In this document: positions 24,355 through 32,647 of the stretch, in pieces | Position numbering within the stretch: the stretch's first letter is position 1 | Layout: each line of letters opens with the position of its first letter | DNA from: UBA11540 sp045536425 | GTDB lineage: Bacteria > Bacillota > Clostridia > Oscillospirales > Ruminococcaceae | Direction of reading: 5' to 3' | DNA length: 33,896 nucleotides | Assembly: GCA_045536425.1 (NCBI GenBank) | Contig: JAZSNN010000017.1 | Coordinates: 1-33,896, forward strand | The notes under the pieces: model-generated | Database searches by the model: none | Seen by the model: the letters and a program-made list of their open reading frames with translations, nothing else | What the model was told of the DNA's origin: nothing | Position numbers and translations under genes: made by a program

Positions 24355-26151
24355 CTATCCCAAGAGAGATTTTGTCTTTTCGTCCTCGTACTGACGGGTG
24401 TAGAGCTTGCGGTAGTAGCCTTTCTGTGCCATAAGTTCCTTGTGGCTTCCGCTTTCGATAATCTTTCCGTCCTTTACAACGAGGATTATATCCGCGTTTC
24501 TGATGGTGGAAAGTCTGTGTGCGATGACAACAGATGTCCTGCCACTCGTCACGGTGTCGATAGCCGACTGTATCTTCTTTTCGGTGAGGGTGTCGACCGA
24601 TGCGGTCGCCTCATCGAGAATGAGAATCTTGGGGTCTGAGAGGATGGCTCTTGCAAAGGAGATGAGCTGTTTTTCGCCCGTAGAGAGAAGGTCGCCTCCC
24701 TCGCCCACGTCGGTGTCGAGCCCGTTCTCGAGCTTATTTACAACCTCGTCTGCCGACACGAGTTTCAGCGCTTTTTCGATATCCTCCTCGGTCGCGTTGG
24801 GGTTGCCGTAGAGAAGATTTTCTCTTATCGTTCCCGAGAAAAGATGCGGTGTCTGCAGAACGTATCCGATAGCAGAATGGAGCCACAGCTGTGAGCGTTC
24901 TCGTGCGTCCTTTCCGTCAATCAAAACCGTTCCCGTTGTCGGCTCGTAGAACCTGCAGATGAGGTTTACGAGGGTGGATTTTCCCGCTCCCGTTTCGCCC
25001 ACGATAGCAATATTTGTCCCAAACGGAATCTTGAGATTAAAGTTTTCGAGGACGTATTCCTCGCCGTCGGGGTATTTGAAATCGACGTTTTTAAACTCGA
25101 CGTCACCGTGTATCTCTTCCCAGTTTTCCTTTTTGGGATTGAAGGTATCGCCATACTTTTCGATAACCTCAGGGGTGTCGACAACGTCGGATTTCATCGT
25201 CACAAGGGTGTGAAATCTCTCAATATTAACCTGCGTGGTGATGAGCGAGGTAATCGCGTCGGTGAGCCATCTTATCGGCTCCATCATACCCTGCGCGTAG
25301 GACATAAACATCGAGAAGGTGCCGACCTCCTCGGCAGCGATATATCCGCCCTTCCAGAGCACTATCGCGAGTGCAAGAGAAGAGGCAAAGTTCATTGTCG
25401 CACCGAAAAGTCCGCTGAATTTCGAAGCACTGACCGACTTTTTGCGCATTGTTGCGGTGTCTTTTCTGAAATCCTTTTCCATCTTTTCCTCAACGACGAG
25501 GGTCTTGATGGTCTTCGCACCTGTGATTCCTTCGTTGAAGTTTCCGGTTATCTTGGAGTTTATCTCGCGGATTTCGCGGTTTAGTTTTATGAGTCTGTTC
25601 TCAAAAATTCCAAAGAGTATCGCAATTAGCGGTACAATGCAGATAACGAGAAGTGCGAGTTTTGCGTTGATTATGAGCATTACGACAACCGCACCGATAA
25701 AGTAGGTGCTGTGCCAGACGCAGTCCATCAGATTCCAGGAAACGAGTCCGCCGATTCTCGAGGTATCGCTCATAACCCTCGCGTGGATATATCCGACGCT
25801 GTTTTGGTTGAAATAGGAAAAGCTGAGCGTCTGCAGGTGGCTAAATGCCGCGTTTCTGAGGTCACGGTTCATCCTCACCTCAACAGCAAGCGCGTTGTAG
25901 CAGGAGATGTAGTTTGCAACGCTCGAGGTGAGTATCGCCAAAACATAGAGGATGATGAAATAGCCGATATTTTCAAGGGTGTTTCCGCCGATAAAATGGT
26001 TTAGCGCATATCTCTGGAAAAGCGGAACAGCGATGTCAATACCGCTTCCCACAAGACCGCAGAAAATCATCAGCGCGAGGATTTTTCGGTATTTTTTGGT
26101 GTAGCCGATAATCTTCTCGACACCAAAGAAGGAGAATTTTTTGTTCTTCAT
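24355..26151 (-). CDS. ABC exporter, subunit with the intact catalytic glutamate
   Basis: A 598-residue half-transporter: six membrane helices (residues about 20-320), then an ATP-binding domain with Walker A GETGAGKST, the Q-loop LQTPHLF and a non-standard signature LSTGEKQ. It also has Walker B ILILDE with the catalytic Glu and the switch histidine in VIAHRLST. The degenerate signature faces the degenerate Walker B of its partner in a heterodimer, as in TM287/288 or BmrCD. The pair should export a drug, lipid or peptide; the substrate is not evident. The ATG overlaps the partner stop (ATGA). An intrinsic terminator follows. Confidence 0.93.
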   Translation of the reverse strand: MKNKKFSFFGVEKIIGYTKKYRKILALMIFCGLVGSGIDIAVPLFQRYALNHFIGGNTLENIGYFIILYVLAILTSSVANYISCYNALAVEVRMNRDLRNAAFSHLQTLSFSYFNQNSVGYIHARVMSDTSRIGGLVSWNLMDCVWHSTYFIGAVVVMLIINAKLALLVICIVPLIAILFGIFENRLIKLNREIREINSKITGNFNEGITGAKTIKTLVVEEKMEKDFRKDTATMRKKSVSASKFSGLFGATMNFASSLALAIVLWKGGYIAAEEVGTFSMFMSYAQGMMEPIRWLTDAITSLITTQVNIERFHTLVTMKSDVVDTPEVIEKYGDTFNPKKENWEEIHGDVEFKNVDFKYPDGEEYVLENFNLKIPFGTNIAIVGETGAGKSTLVNLICRFYEPTTGTVLIDGKDARERSQLWLHSAIGYVLQTPHLFSGTIRENLLYGNPNATEEDIEKALKLVSADEVVNKLENGLDTDVGEGGDLLSTGEKQLISFARAILSDPKILILDEATASVDTLTEKKIQSAIDTVTSGRTSVVIAHRLSTIRNADIILVVKDGKIIESGSHKELMAQKGYYRKLYTRQYEDEKTKSLLG

Positions 26152-27968
26152 ATATTCTCCTCCAATCCCGACTGTGTTTCGTATATCTTTTGATATATTC
26201 CGCCCGCGTTTTTCAGCTCGTCGTGGGTGCCCTCTTCGACAATTCTGCCTGAGTCAAGCACCAAAATTTTGTCCGCTTTTGAAAGGGTTGTGATTCGGTG
26301 GGATATGAGTATTATACTCGCTGTACCAAAGCGTTTTTCGAGCTCTGTGCGAATCTTCGCATCGGTTTCGGTATCGACCGCCGAGAGCGAGTCGTCAAAC
26401 ACCATAATAGGTGCGTTTCGCACTAGGTTTCTCGCGATTGCGGCGCGTTGCTTCTGTCCGCCAGAAAGGGTCACACCGCGCTCACCGACAAAGGTGTCAT
26501 AGCCGTTTGCAAAGTTCTCGATAGCGGTGTCAAGACAGGCGGATTTTGCCGCACCCTTGACCCTTTCCATATCGATTTCGGGCTCGGTTATCGCGATGTT
26601 CTCCGCAAGAGTCCTCGAGAAAAGATAGGGCTCCTGCAAAACTATTCCGATATTTTCGCGCAGGTGGCGCGTTTCTATGTCGCGGATATCCACCCCGCCT
26701 ATTGTGATTCTTCCGCTATCTTCGGGGATGTCGTAGAGCTTGTCGAGAAGCTGTACCATCGTGGATTTTCCGCTTCCCGTACCGCCCAAAATACCGAGAG
26801 TAGTACCCGATTTCATCGTGAAATCGATGTCATAGAGCATCTGCGGACATCCGTCATAAGCAAAATTCACGTGCTCGAACCTGATGTCGCCTGTCATATC
26901 GGCTTTTATCGCGCCTTGTTTGTCCTTTTCTATCTCCGACTCGGTTATGTACATAATTCTGTCGATGGACACACCCGCCTTGCTCAGCTCGGATATCATT
27001 CGACCGAGCATACGGATAGGCCAAATTAACATCGAGTTGTAGGAAATGAACGCGATATATTCGCCCTCGGTCAGCCAGCCGTTGATGCAGAAAACGCATC
27101 CGACGACCACCAAAAGCATTATCTGCAACCCCGAAAGGACGTCCATCGTACTCCAGAAACGGCTCATAAATTTGCCGAGCCTTACCCACAGACCTGTGTA
27201 GTACTCGTTGTGCTCTTCCATTCTGTCCTTTTCATAGCGTTCTCTGCCAAAGGCACGAACCACGCGCACTCCCGTGAGGTTTTCCTGCACCATCGCCGAG
27301 AGCTTTCCCTCGTTTTCGTCGCAGTCTTTAAACGCTGTGCCCACCTTTGAGTGAAAGGAGAGCGAATAGGCTACTATTATCGGCATCGGCAGAAGTGCGA
27401 TGAGGGTCAGCCACGGGTTCATCGAGAACATAAATATCATCGAGAACACTATCATAATCGAGATTCGGCAGATGGAGGTCATCTGCTCGGAGATGAACAT
27501 TCGCACCATATCAATATCCGAGGTACAGCGCTGGATGATGTCGCCCGTGCGGTTTTTCATATGCCACGAGAAAGGCAGTCTTTCGATGTGTGAATAGAGG
27601 GTGTCGCGCATCGTTTTGACAAGCGTTTCGGACGCCTTTGTGTTGAAAACTCTGAAGCAAAACTGTCCTGTGACCTTTACAGCGGCAACTGCGACTATCG
27701 CGAGCGCCATTATCCACAGGTTTTGCTTCAAAAACTCAAAACCGCCTACATTATCTATCAAAGCCTCGACGAAGCGGGGCAGGTCTGCTTCCTGTCCACC
27801 GATCACGTTATCGAGCGCCACCCTTATTATCTGCGGGTTTAGCATATCCGCAAATGCCATTATCGCGGCAGAAACAAGCGCCACCGCAAAGTATCGTTTG
27901 CTCTTGTAGAGAAACCTTGCGATGAGCGAAAGCTTTCTTTTTGCCATAGATTTGTCTTTTGTCTTCAC
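26148..27968 (-). CDS. ABC exporter, subunit with the degenerate catalytic site
   Basis: A 606-residue half-transporter: six membrane helices (residues about 28-345), then an ATP-binding domain with Walker A GGTGSGKST, Q-loop LQEPYLF, canonical signature LSGGQKQR and H-loop ISHRITT. Walker B reads IMVFDDS, with Asp in place of the catalytic Glu, so its own ATP site is degenerate. Together with the downstream subunit this makes a classical heterodimeric exporter. The GTG start at 27968 follows AGGAG at 6-nt spacing. An in-frame ATG seven codons on lacks a comparable site. The gene has its own promoter and a leader of about 150 nt with several helices. Confidence 0.93.
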   Translation of the reverse strand: MKTKDKSMAKRKLSLIARFLYKSKRYFAVALVSAAIMAFADMLNPQIIRVALDNVIGGQEADLPRFVEALIDNVGGFEFLKQNLWIMALAIVAVAAVKVTGQFCFRVFNTKASETLVKTMRDTLYSHIERLPFSWHMKNRTGDIIQRCTSDIDMVRMFISEQMTSICRISIMIVFSMIFMFSMNPWLTLIALLPMPIIVAYSLSFHSKVGTAFKDCDENEGKLSAMVQENLTGVRVVRAFGRERYEKDRMEEHNEYYTGLWVRLGKFMSRFWSTMDVLSGLQIMLLVVVGCVFCINGWLTEGEYIAFISYNSMLIWPIRMLGRMISELSKAGVSIDRIMYITESEIEKDKQGAIKADMTGDIRFEHVNFAYDGCPQMLYDIDFTMKSGTTLGILGGTGSGKSTMVQLLDKLYDIPEDSGRITIGGVDIRDIETRHLRENIGIVLQEPYLFSRTLAENIAITEPEIDMERVKGAAKSACLDTAIENFANGYDTFVGERGVTLSGGQKQRAAIARNLVRNAPIMVFDDSLSAVDTETDAKIRTELEKRFGTASIILISHRITTLSKADKILVLDSGRIVEEGTHDELKNAGGIYQKIYETQSGLEENI

Positions 27969-28118
27969 TGTTTTCTCCTCAAAATATCACTCGGTCACGG
28001 CACCGAGCCTCTGCAGTGCAAAACACGGATTTGCACCCGAGAAAAATTATCCTTACAATGCGACTTGGAAAGTGAAAACGGCATCTTTTTTCCCCGTCCA
28101 AAACGGCTGTCGCATACA
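27969..28118 (-). promoter_or_regulatory. structured leader of the ABC exporter operon
   Basis: About 150 nt lie between the predicted transcription start and the GTG. Perfect helices on the transcript are: a 7-bp closing stem (28109-28115 with 28058-28064) that encloses a 4-bp hairpin (28094-28106) and a GAAAA/TTTTC hairpin, so a three-way junction; a 7-bp stem with 7-nt loop (28016-28036); and a 6-bp stem with 6-nt loop (27990-28007). In addition, the strand at 28039-28045 is complementary over 7 bases to 27971-27977, which includes part of the ribosome site. Mutually exclusive pairing that hides the ribosome site is therefore possible. I do not recognise a known riboswitch class. Confidence 0.5.
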
Positions 28119-28124
28119 AAATTT

Positions 28125-28153
28125 ATTATACACCATACCATATACATAGTCAA
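28125..28153 (-). promoter_or_regulatory. strong sigma-A promoter of the ABC exporter operon
   Basis: On the minus strand: -35 TTGACT (28148-28153, 5 of 6), a 17-nt spacer and a perfect -10 TATAAT (28125-28130). It overlaps the tail of the terminator behind trmO. Confidence 0.85.
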
Positions 28154-28184
28154 GAAAAGAGAAACGACGGCAATGCCGTCGTTT
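28150..28184 (-). terminator. intrinsic terminator after trmO
   Basis: A 10-bp perfect stem, arms 28162-28171 and 28175-28184 with a 3-nt loop. On the minus strand a pyrimidine-rich TCTCTTTTCTT stretch follows. The stem takes in two bases of the trmO stop codon, and the tail runs into the -35 box of the ABC promoter. Confidence 0.75.
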
Positions 28185-28836
28185 AATCTACTTCTATTAC
28201 CGAAAGCTTTCCGCCTTTTACGACAAAACGCACGTCGCGGTCGCAGAAATTCATACTATAGACCCGCTCGTCGTCGTGGTAAGACGGGCGAGGGTCTTCT
28301 TTGAGGCAGTCTATCGCCGTTTGTCTTTTGTCCTCGGGAAGCTTCTCTAAAAGCTCATCGGGGAAATCGACCTCGAGCGAGTAATTTCGGTTCTCCTCAG
28401 CGTAGCTACCCTTTGCATCGGGCTTTGCGTCGGCATACGGCAGATAGGGCTTTATGTCGTATATCGGTGTGCCGTCGAGGATATCGACCCCCGAAACGAC
28501 GAGGTCTTCCCCCTCTACCCTTTCGAGCTTTACCACCGAAAGACCCAAGGAGTTTGGACGAAAGGGTGAGCGACTTGCAAACACGCCGATTCGACGGTTT
28601 CCGCCCAATCGAGGAGGACGCACTGTGAGGGTATCACGGCTTCGCTCGGCTTTTGAAAAGCCGAAGATGAGCCACAGATGCGAAAACTCCTCGATACCGC
28701 GAAGCGCCTCCTTGCCCTTATACTCGGGCAGAAGCTCTATTCTGCCGACAAGCGACTCAACCCGCCCGCTCTGTCGGGGTATGCCAAACTTTTCTTTAAA
28801 ATCGGTGTGTATATAGCCGACAGGTTCAATCTGCAT
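28183..28836 (-). CDS. trmO: tRNA (N6-threonylcarbamoyl-A37) methyltransferase TrmO
   Basis: SAM-dependent enzyme that methylates t6A37 to m6t6A in tRNA-Thr reading ACY codons, known from E. coli YaeB/TrmO; cytoplasmic. The 217-residue protein has the family features VGYIHTDFKEKFGIPRQSG (residues 6-24), EFSHLWLIFGF, and FASRSPFRPNSLGLSVVKL, which carries the SAM-binding R-S-P-x-R-P-N. The segment GTPIYDIKPYLPYAD is also conserved. I choose the ATG ending at 28836, because GGAAGG stands just before it; a GTG six codons upstream lies inside that ribosome site. It is 14 nt after a membrane protein gene. Confidence 0.93.
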   Translation of the reverse strand: MQIEPVGYIHTDFKEKFGIPRQSGRVESLVGRIELLPEYKGKEALRGIEEFSHLWLIFGFSKAERSRDTLTVRPPRLGGNRRIGVFASRSPFRPNSLGLSVVKLERVEGEDLVVSGVDILDGTPIYDIKPYLPYADAKPDAKGSYAEENRNYSLEVDFPDELLEKLPEDKRQTAIDCLKEDPRPSYHDDERVYSMNFCDRDVRFVVKGGKLSVIEVD

Positions 28837-28850
28837 TTTGTCACCTTCCG

Positions 28851-29441
28851 TCACGCAAACAGGTGAAATATATTTCTGATTACTTCGATTATTGCTATCT
28901 CCGCAAGGGAGAAAAACGGGACAAAGAGCGCTCCCGTGAGAACGTCGAGTATGATGCCCACGATCTTCACTTCACCCTTTCTCGCCTTGCAATACAGCAC
29001 AAACAAGACCAAGAAGAGAACCAGCGCCAATACTCCGGCTATGATACTTGCGGGGTATGAAATAGGAGATTCGTCCATCATACCAAACCCTACAATAGCA
29101 AGGCAGGTGATAAAACAATATCCGCCAAGGCATCCTGTCGCAGACAGACCGAGAGCGATTGCCGTTGTCTTTACACTAAAGTTTTTCTGCACAAAATTCG
29201 GAAAGACAAGGCAGAAAAGCGAGGTCAAGACAAGCGGAATTCCGAGCGCTACAAGGGCAACGCAAATTTCCTCGCGCCAAAAGGCATACTCAAAGGTGGG
29301 CAGGTCTGCTCCGCCTATAATTGCAATTTTATTCCCGCTCAACTCAGACAGCAGTACTGTCAGCGCAGGAATTCCAAATCCCGCCAAAATCGCCAAAGCA
29401 CCGACTACAAGCCCGATGATTGAGAATTTTTTCAGTTTCAT
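28851..29441 (-). CDS. polytopic membrane protein of unknown function
   Basis: A 196-residue protein with about five hydrophobic segments (approximate residues 6-31, 58-80, 91-119, 130-150, 160-190). The first is preceded by a lysine pair (MKLKK), so the N-terminus is probably inside. There is no recognisable enzymatic motif. The start is the ATG ending at 29441, six bases after AAGGAG. The frame stays open further upstream only because it runs into the 74-bp repeat, which should not be counted as coding. It is co-oriented with trmO and only 14 nt from it. Confidence 0.7.
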   Translation of the reverse strand: MKLKKFSIIGLVVGALAILAGFGIPALTVLLSELSGNKIAIIGGADLPTFEYAFWREEICVALVALGIPLVLTSLFCLVFPNFVQKNFSVKTTAIALGLSATGCLGGYCFITCLAIVGFGMMDESPISYPASIIAGVLALVLFLVLFVLYCKARKGEVKIVGIILDVLTGALFVPFFSLAEIAIIEVIRNIFHLFA

Positions 29442-29461
29442 ATTCTGCTCCTTCCCATTTA

Positions 29462-29708
29462 ATTGCACGAAGTGCCACCTGCCAAGGCTCCCCTGTGTAA
29501 GGGGAGCTGTCACCGAAAGGTGACTGAGGGGTTGTATTGCACGAAGTGCCACCTACCAAGCCTCCCTTGTGTAAGGGGAGCTGTCACCGAAAGGTGACTG
29601 AGGGGTTGTCCCACAATTGCACGAAGTGCCACCTGCCAAGGCTCCCCTGTGTAAGGGGAGCTGTCACCGAAAGGTGACTGAGGGGTTGTATTGCACGAAG
29701 TGCCACCT
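29462..29708. repeat. three tandem 74-bp hairpin repeats plus a partial fourth
   Basis: Copies lie at 29462-29535, 29536-29609 and 29616-29689, with a 19-nt truncated copy at 29690-29708. Copies 1 and 3 are identical; copy 2 differs by three substitutions. Each unit contains three hairpins. In copy 1 these are GCAC-GAA-GTGC (29465-29475), an 8-bp stem (29487-29507) and a 6-bp stem with a GAAA tetraloop (29509-29524). In copy 2 a C-to-T change in the 8-bp stem is kept as a G-U pair. The unit looks like a dispersed palindromic repeat family I know from gut Clostridia. It fills the whole gap between two genes; open frames across it are spurious. No transposase is present. Confidence 0.92.
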
Positions 29709-29714
29709 TGTGTT

Positions 29715-30644
29715 TCACACCCCATACAAAACGCTGAGGTTTCGTATCTCGGGGTCGTTTATCCTGTCGTTTACGCTATATGCAATCGGCTCGAGCTCGG
29801 CAGTCGAAAGCCTTGTCAGCCCCTGTGAAACAAGCTCGTCCGCTATCGCCCTGCAGACCGATTCTATAACCTCTTGCTTGGCTTTTGCTTCGGTGTTAGG
29901 ACTCGAAATCAAATATTCGAGGTCATTATAAAGTCCCAAAAGTGTCGCCATTTCCCTGAGTCCGCGAAAAGCCCATTTATAGTAGGGCATATACTTTTTG
30001 TTCAGCAGATAAATCGTTTTTAGCGCAGAGTTTACGAACTCGCCCACCGAAAGCTGTGCGGCGGCGGTGTCCCCTCTTTTTATGCAGCGCGGGTAGTTGT
30101 ACTGCCCCGACTGCGCCATTAAAAGCAGGTTTCCCGCGAGTTTTTTGAGTCGCACATCCTCGGGCAGATACCTTAATTTCTCGCGCACCTCGCTCAAAAG
30201 CCCGTAGTTATCGCAGAAGATTTCTCCGTTTGTGACCTCGAGTAAAAACTGCTCCTCGATGAAAAAGAAGTCGTTTGCAGAAAGCTGTCCGTTTTCCTTG
30301 CCGAGCTTTGATTTCAAGAATTTCGATATCCTCAGCACTCCGTGGCGGTTTCCTCCCACGGGGTTTAATTTTTCGCGCTTGCAACCCATAAACTCCTCGG
30401 GAAGCCGTGAATATGCCCGCTCTAACAAAAACTCGGTGCGCTCGTCCACCTCGTCGGGCAGAAAGATGCAAAAACCCGCCTCAAAATCGTGGTCTTGTGA
30501 AACTTCGTCATCAAAGCCAAGACACTCCGACCCGCTTCCGACAAGTCCGACCGCGAGATATTTTTCTATCTCACTAAACTCGGTTTTGAGCATCGGTGCA
30601 CCGAATTCTTCATAAAATTTTCTCGAAAGCTCAAGACCTTTCAT
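29715..30644 (-). CDS. DUF4037-type nucleotidyltransferase-fold protein
   Basis: A 309-residue protein resembling DUF4037 domain proteins. Near the N-terminus it has the nucleotidyltransferase-like pattern LVGSGSECLGFDDEVSQDHD (about residues 31-50), with a Gly-Ser turn followed by acidic residues that could bind metal. The C-terminal half is helical. The start is the ATG ending at 30644, five bases after AAGGAG; the upstream extension of the frame overlaps the TPR gene and is not family-like. The start lies 14 bp inside the TPR gene, so the two are coupled. The substrate is unknown; nucleotidyl transfer to a small molecule, protein or RNA are all possible. Confidence 0.8.
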   Translation of the reverse strand: MKGLELSRKFYEEFGAPMLKTEFSEIEKYLAVGLVGSGSECLGFDDEVSQDHDFEAGFCIFLPDEVDERTEFLLERAYSRLPEEFMGCKREKLNPVGGNRHGVLRISKFLKSKLGKENGQLSANDFFFIEEQFLLEVTNGEIFCDNYGLLSEVREKLRYLPEDVRLKKLAGNLLLMAQSGQYNYPRCIKRGDTAAAQLSVGEFVNSALKTIYLLNKKYMPYYKWAFRGLREMATLLGLYNDLEYLISSPNTEAKAKQEVIESVCRAIADELVSQGLTRLSTAELEPIAYSVNDRINDPEIRNLSVLYGV

Positions 30645-31371
30645 AGATACTCCTTGATATATCGTCCAGCTTTTTCTTGTATGCAAAATAGCCGTAGTAC
30701 CCAAAAACCGACGCGCATTTTTCACACACAAAAGCGTAGTTTCCGTCGCGTTTTTTATAGGAATCGAGAAGCGCTATCGCTTTTTCCAGGTTTTCGTTTA
30801 TCCTATTTTCGCCGTCCTCGAGCCCCAGCTCTGCCTCGACCGCACTCGCGATATTGAGGTAGGTTATCGCCGCTTCGGGCGCGCCGTCCTCGGTGTTTTG
30901 CATCACCGAAAGCGCCTTGTTATAGCAGTCATACGCCTCGTCAAAGCGCTTGAGGTCGACGAGAGCGAGTGCCATATTGTTGTAAAGTCCGCCAAAGCGT
31001 TTGTCATTTGGGGAAAGCTTTTTCTCGTAGATTTTGAGTGTCTTTTCAAACAGCTCAATTGCCTTTTCAGGTCTTCCAAACGCCTTGTACACCGTCGCGC
31101 TGTTGAGGTAGGTCGTGCCTGCACCGACGTTTTCCTCTATCCCCATCTGCTTTACGACTTCGATAGCACCCTCGGCGGCGGAGATAGCCTCGTCCTTTTG
31201 ACCGCATTTTCGGCAAAGCCCCATCAGCTCGTTTTTTAAAACCAAGGTGGTTTTGAGGTCGCCTTTTGACTCCTCAACAGACGATAATATATACTCCTTC
31301 GCAGAAACGTAGTCGTTTCGCGAAAAAAACTCATCCAGCCTTGAAAGTATCTGTTCTACCCTCTGCTCCAC
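30631..31371 (-). CDS. tetratricopeptide repeat protein
   Basis: A 246-residue, entirely helical protein with about four to five TPR units from residue 40 to 185. Clear ones are AISAAEGAIEVVKQMG, YLNSATVYKAFGRPEKAIEL and YNNMALALVDLKRFDEAYDC. There is no signal peptide, so it is cytoplasmic. A C-terminal stretch has two cysteines (FVCEKCASVFGYYGY) before a basic tail. It should act as a protein-binding scaffold, probably for the coupled DUF4037 protein. The start is GTG at 31371 with AAAGGAG at 7 nt. Confidence 0.85.
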   Translation of the reverse strand: MEQRVEQILSRLDEFFSRNDYVSAKEYILSSVEESKGDLKTTLVLKNELMGLCRKCGQKDEAISAAEGAIEVVKQMGIEENVGAGTTYLNSATVYKAFGRPEKAIELFEKTLKIYEKKLSPNDKRFGGLYNNMALALVDLKRFDEAYDCYNKALSVMQNTEDGAPEAAITYLNIASAVEAELGLEDGENRINENLEKAIALLDSYKKRDGNYAFVCEKCASVFGYYGYFAYKKKLDDISRSIYERS

Positions 31372-31383
31372 AAAATCGCTCCT

Positions 31384-32091
31384 TTATTTTAAGGGAATGT
31401 TGAAGTATTTGTTCTCGTTGAGATTCTTTATCTTCAGATTCTCTTCTATGAACTCGGTTTCGTTTTTGCGACATTTTGCTATCGCCTTTTTATACTTCCC
31501 TGCAATTCTCACGCACAGCTCTTTAAACTGCAGTCCATAGAAAGGGTTGGTCGCGCGGTTGGCGGTATTGATATCGTCTACCGCCTCGTGCAGCTTTATT
31601 ATGCTATATCCCGACGCGGTCTCGAAAACCCACATCGGAAGAAAGTTTTTGCTCTGCAAAAGTCCCCACATCTGAAAGAAATCGTTTGTTGTGCTTGCGG
31701 CAGCAAATATCTCTTTTTTGGTGGTGCGGTGCACAGCCCCCTCGCCCTCGGGCAAGGTTTTCTCTGCCCATTCGTCAAAATCCTCGTCAAAGACGGTTTT
31801 GCCGTATTTTATCTTTATGTATCTGTAGTTATACAAAACTCCCCTTGCCTCGCGCATTGCATCGGAGTCGCCCGTTGCATAGTACTCGCGCACGTTGTCG
31901 AGCGAGGTGCTGAAGATAGAAGAAACGCCCATAATAACGCTTCCGATTCCCGAAACTATCGCAACGACACCGACAACACTGTCCATGGTATCATCGCCGT
32001 TTGAGCCAAAAAAGGCAAGGAACACACATATCACAAGCAGAGCTGTGATGCTTACAAGCCAGAAGGTGTTTTTTCTGAATATATCTCTCAT
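31384..32091 (-). CDS. membrane-anchored protein of unknown function
   Basis: A 235-residue protein with two N-terminal membrane helices (about residues 10-29 and 37-63) followed by a charged soluble domain with YYATGDSDAMREARG and FFQMWGLLQSKNFLPMWVF. The layout recalls DUF4760-like proteins, but I cannot confirm the family. The soluble part should face the cytoplasm. Its ATG overlaps the stop of the preceding gene (ATGA) with GAGGA upstream, and the next gene follows after 12 nt, so it belongs to one five-gene operon. Confidence 0.7.
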   Translation of the reverse strand: MRDIFRKNTFWLVSITALLVICVFLAFFGSNGDDTMDSVVGVVAIVSGIGSVIMGVSSIFSTSLDNVREYYATGDSDAMREARGVLYNYRYIKIKYGKTVFDEDFDEWAEKTLPEGEGAVHRTTKKEIFAAASTTNDFFQMWGLLQSKNFLPMWVFETASGYSIIKLHEAVDDINTANRATNPFYGLQFKELCVRIAGKYKKAIAKCRKNETEFIEENLKIKNLNENKYFNIPLK

Positions 32092-32624
32092 TTTAAAAAT
32101 CCTCGTTTCTTTTTTTGATCGCAGATACTCAAGAAATATGAGCCCTCATCAAGCTCGTTTTTTCTCATAAGGTACAGCTCATTTTCAATTTCCAGAACAA
32201 CGAGGTTTTTGATTATCCGTGCTTTTTTTATCTCGTGCAACAATATTTTCCTTTGTCTGATACTGTCGTCCGACGAAATCCATACGATAAGAAAGCTGTC
32301 GTACAGAGTATAGTCATAAAGAGTGTTCGAAAAGCTCGCCCTTCGCTTTTCGTACATTTTTTTGTGTCCTATTATAGTTCCAATATAAACAACCGTCCAC
32401 ACGCAAAACATACCGAGAGAGAACCATATCGTTGCTTCTCTGAAAAAAATACCCTGCACAAAAAGGATGAGTATATACGCATACATAATCAGTCCGCGTA
32501 TTTTCAGCCTGTTTATGTACTTTTTCTCAACGGGTGTGAGCTCATCACCGCCAAAATTAAAGGTGTAGTGTTCCTTCGGAGTAGCCGTAATATCTTGAAA
32601 TATGTCGTTTTTAAGCTTTAGCAT
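32088..32624 (-). CDS. YcxB-like membrane protein
   Basis: A 178-residue protein with two membrane helices (about residues 44-60 and 66-88) and a C-terminal beta-rich domain. That domain has SFLIVWISSDDS and LVVLEIENELYLMRKNEL, similar to YcxB-like (PF14317) proteins. The role of the family is not established. The gene overlaps the next by 4 bp and is second in the five-gene operon. Confidence 0.7.
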   Translation of the reverse strand: MLKLKNDIFQDITATPKEHYTFNFGGDELTPVEKKYINRLKIRGLIMYAYILILFVQGIFFREATIWFSLGMFCVWTVVYIGTIIGHKKMYEKRRASFSNTLYDYTLYDSFLIVWISSDDSIRQRKILLHEIKKARIIKNLVVLEIENELYLMRKNELDEGSYFLSICDQKKKRGFLK

Positions 32625-32647
32625 ATATCGTTACCGCCTTTTTCAGT

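Noticed and set aside
28016..28036. GGTGCAAATCC followed by CACTG in the ABC leader, resembling part of a cobalamin riboswitch
   Set aside because: The spacing is too short, the conserved GGGAA and B12-box segments are missing, and the bases are fully explained by a simple 7-bp hairpin.
29462..29708. CRISPR array
   Set aside because: The copies are adjacent with little or no spacer, each unit is 74 bp with internal hairpins, and there are no cas genes.
29344..29725. Minus-strand open frames with repeated peptide segments across the 74-bp repeats
   Set aside because: The peptide similarity comes only from the repeat. Real starts for the neighbouring genes lie outside it (29441, and the stop at 29715).
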